Assembly: GCA_036320915.1 (NCBI GenBank)
Contig: JAXBDG010000012.1
Coordinates: 372,001 to 436,000, forward strand
DNA from: Linnemannia elongata
Taxonomy: Eukaryota; Mortierellomycota; Mortierellomycetes; Mortierellales; Mortierellaceae
Length of the DNA stretch: 64,000 nucleotides
Direction of reading: 5' to 3'
Part shown: piece after piece, positions 58,401 to 64,000 of the stretch
Position numbering within the stretch: the first letter of the stretch is position 1
How the letters are laid out: every line of letters begins with the position of its first letter
Notes under the pieces: generated by a model
Databases searched by the model: none
The model's input: the letters and a program-made list of their open reading frames with translations, nothing else
Told to the model about the DNA's origin: nothing
Made by a program: the position numbers and the translations under genes

Positions 58401-59909
58401 CGTGCCTCTTGCTGCGCCGTGTAGGGCTTTTGTTGGTATTGCCTGCATATTGATGGCTGCTCGTGTTGCTGCGGTTCTGCGCGTGCCTTGTACGAGTGTC
58501 GCGGCCGGTGCACCTGTTGCGAGACTCCAGCCTGGTCAAGTGGCCGATCGATCACTCGGTGCCTTCTAAATCCCCTGTGCTTGCCCTGCCGATGGGTGTG
58601 GCATTGCTGGAGCGTGTCGAAGAGTGCAATAATAGGCAAACAACGTGTTAGACTGTTTGAAAGTGATGGGAAAGCCATGCCAAGGGTTGTATGAGAGAAT
58701 CAGAGAATCCAAAAACGCCTAATGTGTTACCTCTTGCTGCTCGAGTTCCCTTGGCGCTTCTGTTCCTTGGCATTGGCATGCTGGTCCTTGACCAATTTGT
58801 ACTGCTGACAGAGCAGTTCGTAGGACAGGAAAGATGCAGGGGAGGCCGTTAAAGGGATCACTGACTGAGAGGACGTCGATGGAACAGAGGATACGTCCGC
58901 GGGACCAGCAATCTCCTGGGTCATTGTAGTAAACACGAGATCAGACGCCGTGAAGTCGATGCCTTCCTGATTGCTGCAGATCACGCTTGGACTCTCAAGA
59001 TAGTCTTTCACCAAGGACGGCACGTCTAATAGAGAAACGGGTCAAAAAAGGAGTCATGATAAGTTTGGGCATATCCACAAAGAATAAAGGCGATATGGGC
59101 ATGCTGGGAAGTTATTTGTTCTTACCTGCATCGGGTAGATCCTTAATAATGCTGTAGTTGGTGGCAATCCCCATCAATGGGATGTTCTTGTTCTGGTCAT
59201 TGCTCGAGACGCATGCCAGGGCTGTCAGCTTGGTGGTCGACAGTCGTATCTGCGTCAGCACCGCCTCTCTCTCATATTCTAGGACCTTGACGTCGTCCCA
59301 CTTGCCCACAGGACGCCAGAGCGTTGCGACGGAATCATAGGCAAAGAAGTCCGAATCTTGAGATAGAACAATGTCTTTGGGTTGGCACTCTGCAGCGATG
59401 TCAATGTCAGCCTCGGTTCTGCACAGGTGCGCATCGAGCTGTTGAGCCTGCAGAAAATCGACAAAGTCCTCCCGATCTTGGAGGGACCACTTGAATCCTC
59501 CACGGAGACCTGTCTCGACATTTTTGAACATCTGCTTGGTGGGCGGCCTGTCTTGACTGACGCGGTTCCCGAGTATCTCGATGGCGACCTGGGCGTTCTT
59601 AAGAGCCTTGTTACGTTTCTCGTTTCGCTCGCGGTGAGTCTCCTTTTTCTCGAGAGCAGGGGCGCCGTCGACATAAAACACCATCCGCGAGGGGTTGCCG
59701 TATTTCCTGAGATGCTCAAACAGGATAGCTTGCGCCATTGTCTTGTCGTTTGCATGCTTGGTGTAGATGTAGCGTATTTTGGTGAAGAAGGACAGAACAT
59801 CCACGCGAATAATGGAGTCGTCAGGCAGGTGGTGGTGCATGGGGTGACGTAGTGTGGGATGATAACCCCTCTTCTTGCGGAGCCAAGGATAGAACCCTTT
59901 CAGTCCCAT
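55462..59909 (-). CDS. PIN/XPG nuclease joined to TnpB/Fanzor-like RuvC nuclease
   Basis: Exons: 59126-59909, 58731-59025, about 58442-57492, 56004-57386, 55462-55914; roughly 1288 aa. Residues 1-330 are a FEN1/XPG-type PIN nuclease: MGLKGFYPWLRKK, RVDVLSF, FYVDGAPALEKKETHRERN, RTEADIDIAAE and LSQDSDFFAYDS carry the expected metal-binding acids. A long charged linker (about 360-680, with a Gln run and a Glu/Asp/Gly run) follows. Then comes a TnpB/Fanzor-like part: KGSIRTNGRLLQLLAF, AVLSLDLGTS (RuvC-I Asp, about 918), a very basic stretch, VIGVNEYFTSKRCPDCHGF...CRTC (zinc ribbon) and RQRDVMASMN (RuvC-III Asp). The tail has KKRR. The third acceptor is ambiguous (58442 or one nearer 58570). The frame shifts by one base near 57645 with no possible intron, so this copy may be broken or the base missing from the assembly. 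Confidence 0.75.
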
Positions 59910-61009
59910 GTTGGCTAGTGGTGGATGAGATGAGAGTTTGGGGGGTGTGTGGAATAGAGAAGAAGGAATAACGATAGAAAGTAAAGGCTAAGCAGTTGGG
60001 ACGAAGGTTTTGTTAGTTTCTTAGTAAGTGCTCGTGCCCACCAGCCCTTAAAGGCATATCTAAGAGTTAATCAGTTGCGATATCAATCTAATGGACGGTG
60101 AGGAGAATAATATTTCGCCGTATATCCTTTAAAGCATCGGGCAGAAGAACGAGAACAAGAGAGGTCAGACCGGGAAGTCGCAAACACCTTGGCGTTCGAG
60201 GCAAGCGAGGCCAAGCACAGATCACTGCGGAAACAATACTTTATGAGATAAGAGCTCAAAAAAAGAGAAAGTGTACTCTCCAGTATATGCAAACTGTGGA
60301 AGTAGGACTTCGGCGCAATTAGCTTGAAGTCAACACAGTGGCTGCCAGCCATACATGTCAGTGAATAGAGTGATAAAAAATATATCAAATCAAACAAAAA
60401 CTCCATCAAACGAATTGTCAAGAGCTCTTCCTCAGAGGCAGAAAAAACACAGTGTCAATTGACAGTAACTGTCGATCCATATTAGGAAAGATCTCATACG
60501 TTGCTTCAGCCAATAAGAGAATTATGGCGCCAATTGTCCTGCACCCATGCGCCAAGTCGACGTCACCTTCCCAATAGAGCACACAGCCTTCCATAAATGC
60601 AAGGCCGTGTGCTCTATTACACTTGTCTAATGTCCACACAACCTCCACCGAAAATTGCGCAAGGTGTGGCCACGCACTTCTTTTTATTTTTTATTTTTAT
60701 GCTCTTAGTCTCTGCTTCGTTTCTGCTTCGTTGCCTTCGCCGAACTTCGCCGTCCTCTCTTCTTCTCATTCCTCTTTCCTTTTTCTTTGCTCCTTCTTCC
60801 CTGGCTCTTTGCCACCGCAACCTATCCTCCCCTCCCCTGTACTACTAATACTATTACTAATACAACATTCCATTCACACGTCCCATCGGCATCCTTCCTC
60901 TTCTCTACCCTCCCCCGCGTATATACGAGCCCAGCAAGGCCGAAGGGAGAAAACAAGAAAGAAAGAAGAAAAAAAGAAGGAGCATCATAGAGCTTTGTCC
61001 CGCGGTACC
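59910..61009. promoter_or_regulatory. Divergent upstream region of nuclease gene and BLM10
   Basis: 1.1 kb between start codons on opposite strands. It contains two GCGCCAA boxes (60527-60536 as GCGCCAATTG and 60549-60555), a GACGTCA-like element (about 60558-60565), a long inverted repeat (60573-60618) and a pyrimidine-rich leader on the BLM10 side. Frames at 60083-60421 and 60623-60990 have no domain and are not called. Confidence 0.5.
60573..60618 (-). repeat. 18 bp inverted repeat with a 10-base loop
   Basis: 60573-60590 and 60601-60618 are inverted copies matching at 17 of 18 positions, with a 10-base loop. The only mismatch is A against C on the + strand, which becomes a G-U pair in minus-strand RNA, so a transcript read leftward would form an unbroken 18 bp stem. 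It lies about 660 bp upstream of the PIN-RuvC start. Confidence 0.8.
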
Positions 61010-64000
61010 ATGCCACCATACACTGTCGCTATGAACATCATCGAACGACCCGACCCCAACTGGGGCGACCTCTCTTCTGCTCTGCACAACATTCTCCCGT
61101 ATGCCAACGACCTCGCCCTGGAGGCCAGTGAAATGCTCAACAACATTATCCACCATCTCGGCCTCTGTCTAAAGTCCGAGGACTATGCACCGGGTGCCCT
61201 CTACTGGGGCAAACAGCTACACCAGTATGTACATACGTCACTCGAGCTGACCATCTCGTCGCAATTGGGGTTCTCATAAATTGGGCATCACCCACGAGTT
61301 ACATATAATACACGCATATTAAACTTTTTGTCGTGTGATTTTGCAGATATCTTGATCTGAAGTACGCGCTTCCGAAGCAGACGCGAGTCTCGCTTGCCAA
61401 GGTCTTTTGGGAGCTGACGACTGCTCCTGGGATGGATGCTACGATGGTCGAGTTCTTTGCACTGACATGCCGCCGTTTGATCAAGTAAGTGTTTATAACG
61501 CCTTCTTAATACTTCAAAAACGGTGTTCTTAAATATTTTTTTTCTGTTATGGAATTGCAATGATACGGTCGGTGTGGTGTGTGTCTGTGTGTGGAAATCT
61601 GCAAGGGTGGTCGACGATGCACCATCATGGGCTCACGCAATATGATGAGAAAAGGGCTGCCTTCCCTTGTTCCCTAGAACCAAAGAAGCAACGAAGCAAA
61701 AAAAAATAGGGAGGGAAACTCATCACCGATGCTCTGTGCGCAAGAAATGCATGCAGGGTGCACCAGAATTGGCCCTATCACACAGCACACTCAGTGCACA
61801 AACACACAGACCTGATCTTTGCCATCAACTAAATGACTCTCTCTTACTCTTTGATTCTAATAGGAAAAAGGATCTTATTGGACGCGAGGACCTCATTCTA
61901 CCCTGGCGACCTCTCTACGACATTCTCGAGAGGACATTGTTTCCCAAGAACAGGCAAAGAGCATTACTGTCGGAATCGTATGAGATCGACCTCTATTGTT
62001 CAAATTCAAGCTCATGCTGTCATAAGGGCAACATCTAAATAAGCTGCAATTAATCTCTGTTTCTCTTCTCTCTTGCACTCCTCATAATTTGTTCCGCCCG
62101 CTGCTCGCAATTACTGTCCTCTAGAAAGCGTATGCTCAAGATCGTCTGGCTCGCTGAGGATGCTCAAAGGTAGGTGGACCGTGAATATTCGACTGGGTCC
62201 GGCTCGTGTTAATGCATTGGGCGGAGAGGAGAACAAAGGTTTCTAACAACTCTTCACTCATCCGTGATTGCCTGATAGATTATTCCCTCCAGAGGCACCC
62301 TCCGAGATTCTGGAAGAATTCCTCCCAAAGATGAGCACCAGTAACCTACCAGAACTTCTCAGGGCTCAATCGTACTTGGCGACTTTCCTACCAACACGTA
62401 TCGAATCTGGTATGGATCCTCGCGAATGGTTGCCGGCTGTTTTCAGGTTGTGGTCAATGGCTGTTCAGTCAACGGAGTTTGATCGGAATTTCCTGGCACT
62501 CGTCGGTCGGGTGGCGGTGGACAACATTGGCGTTAAAGATATGTTCACGCAGTCTCAAATCCGCACTGTGTTCGCTGCTGGTTTGAGCGCGCTTAACTTG
62601 CCTGTTGGTAAAGGTCAGCGCTCGAACGCCGTCGATTCACAAGGGGGCACGTCTCACAGTGCTATCAGTCGCAGTGGAGTAAGTCGGGCGATAGCAGGGC
62701 TTTGTCGAGCGAGATAAGACCCCTATTTTTTTTCACTTAAACACTATAGGCTCTAATCCGACGTCAAATCTTCCCTTGTATAATAGATGAGGATGATTAC
62801 GTTTGTCATGTTCATTATCAACACCATCAACCCTCTCACCAAAAAAGAGTGCCCCGAGTCGTCGACTTTGTCGCACCTAGCTGAACTGATCCAGGCAACA
62901 GAGTCTTTTTACCATCCTTCAAACTACGGAAAGTGGTCGTATGTCCTTGCTCTGTTCTTGGAAGCCTTGGCTCGCGATTATCTCGAGAGGTGGAATGAAG
63001 GTACATTTGAGAGCTTTTCTTTTTGGGCCAATTGGTGCGACGACAAGTTGTTTCATATTAACCGTCATTATCACACACTCCTCTCTAACTATCTCTGTCT
63101 CCCGCCTCCTCTCTCTCTTTCGCTGCTATACAACCGTAGAGAAACTGCCGAAGTGTAAAACGCCACAGGAATATCGCCTGACGACAGAGCTCAACAAACG
63201 TTTCGTGGAGACAGTGAGAGGCGTTACCTACCAATTGATGTTCTCAAAGGACCAGCGTGCAGTGGCGACCAACCAAAAGACTTTGCGTTATCTAGCATGG
63301 ATCGAACCCGGACTGATTATCCCTGGAGTGCTTGAACGGGCTTACCCATCGCTGGAATCCTTGACAGAGAGTCACCGTACCACGAGCGTCATTTCTGCGC
63401 TTGGTGCCTTGGCGGTCCCCATGCTTAACCGCGAACACTACCCTCAAGGAGGAAAGCACCTGGCGCCACTGCTCCACCTGACAGTTCCTGGAGTAGATAT
63501 GAACGATCCAGTCAAGACTTGGTACACGCTGCTGTTTGTCACGTCCATGGTATCAACCGTGCCGATTCGTGATTTGACCGAGATGGGCAGCGCAGGATTC
63601 GAATGGGGAGGCATTGATATCGACATGCTGGACTCGGAAGGCACTGTCGACCTGGATTTGGAAGACTCTAGTCGAAAAGCCTCTACTGCCGACTTTGAGG
63701 AATGGCTAATGAAGTTTCTGCGCCGCGTTATTCTCATGGTAAGGGCCGTTGACTTTTTTGTCTTGATTTTACGTGAACCTTTTTTTCTTCCTTTATAAAC
63801 TATGGATATAGGGATAGCATCTAATGGGCAAATACTTTCTTATCGATGTTGACATAGTTTGAGAACTACCCCGATACCAGTCAAGGAGCAAAGAAGGATC
63901 AAGTTGAGCGCTCAGTGACAGCCACCATCTCCGTAAGTGATTCTATCGAGCTAGTTCTCAGTGAAATTGTAACGTTGCATTGCCATGAAGTTAAGACTGA
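61010..64000 (+). CDS. BLM10: Proteasome activator BLM10/PA200 (5' part)
   Basis: BLM10/PA200 is a huge HEAT-repeat cap of the 20S proteasome. The gene runs off the window; about 3 kb of its 5' part is visible. Exons seen: 61010-61224, 61347-61484, 61864-61977, 62125-62169, 62279-62678, 62787-63000, 63140-63738 and 63858-63932, all in phase, about 600 aa. Family signature sequence includes LPKQTRVSLAKVFWELTT, the conserved LPWRPLYDILERTLFPKNR, RMLKIVWLAEDAQRLFPPEA, EEFLPKM, GMDPREWLPAVFRLW and LRYLAWIEPGLIIPGVLERA. The start ATG follows a pyrimidine-rich leader in good context. The C-terminal Tyr-Tyr-x motif that opens the proteasome gate would lie beyond the window. Confidence 0.92.

Noticed and set aside
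60083..60421. 112-codon minus frame upstream of the nuclease gene
   Set aside because: Ser/Leu/Cys-rich without a domain; lies in a promoter region, with the opposite strand equally open.
1..64000. tRNA, rRNA genes or CRISPR arrays
   Set aside because: No cloverleaf with A/B boxes, no rRNA core sequence and no spaced direct-repeat array was recognised; the tandem repeats present lack unique spacers.

Overview
The window is nuclear DNA of a filamentous fungus. Genes are monocistronic and split by short introns (mostly 50-120 bp, GTAAGT-type donors, TAG/CAG acceptors). Products are typical eukaryotic housekeeping proteins, several with long Gln/Ala/Pro-rich tracts, and intergenic DNA is full of CT/GA microsatellites and homopolymers. 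F-box/LRR-type proteins, a PIN-nuclease/TnpB-like protein and small secreted proteins together suggest an early-diverging lineage such as Mortierellomycota. That placement is inference; no rRNA or mitochondrial marker is present.

Layout. 1.1-10.2 kb (+): Mediator kinase-module subunit MED12. 10.5-11.7 kb (-): F-box protein. 13.3-13.9 kb (+): small secreted protein. 14.3-15.7 kb (-): chorismate mutase. 16.4-19.0 kb (-): SRP receptor alpha. 19.5-24.8 kb: gene-poor tract with an orphan ORF, a 0.7 kb minisatellite, a small zinc-finger ORF, a probably broken gene and a decayed region opening with a possible transposon-end motif. 24.9-26.8 kb (-): second F-box-like protein. 27.1-29.9 kb (-): ataxin-10/CTR86. 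30.0-33.7 kb: head-to-head pair of related unknown proteins. 33.9-35.3 kb (+): ribosomal protein eL43. 35.8-42.7 kb (-): MED13. 44.2-45.2 kb (-): two small, possibly paralogous unknown genes. 47.7-48.4 kb (+): secretory-pathway protein ending in KDEL. 48.5-52.2 kb (-): ATRIP/Rad26-like checkpoint protein, divergent from SEM1/DSS1 (52.6-53.4 kb, +). 53.5-55.2 kb (-): eIF4A-III/FAL1 helicase. 55.5-59.9 kb (-): XPG/FEN1-type PIN nuclease joined to a TnpB/Fanzor-like RuvC-zinc-ribbon domain. 61.0 kb to the end (+): proteasome activator BLM10/PA200, cut by the window edge.

Themes. MED12 and MED13, two of the four subunits of the Mediator CDK8 module, lie about 25 kb apart. ATRIP and SEM1 share a 344 bp divergent promoter, and both families act in genome maintenance. 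The strongest candidate for something undescribed is the PIN-RuvC double-nuclease gene at 55.5-59.9 kb. It has a one-base frame break in its linker, two perfect hairpins just beyond its stop codon, and a long inverted repeat in its upstream region.

Exon coordinates were assembled by hand from splice consensus, reading-frame phase and family resemblance; phases close for every multi-exon model except where noted. Individual junctions may be off by a base or two.
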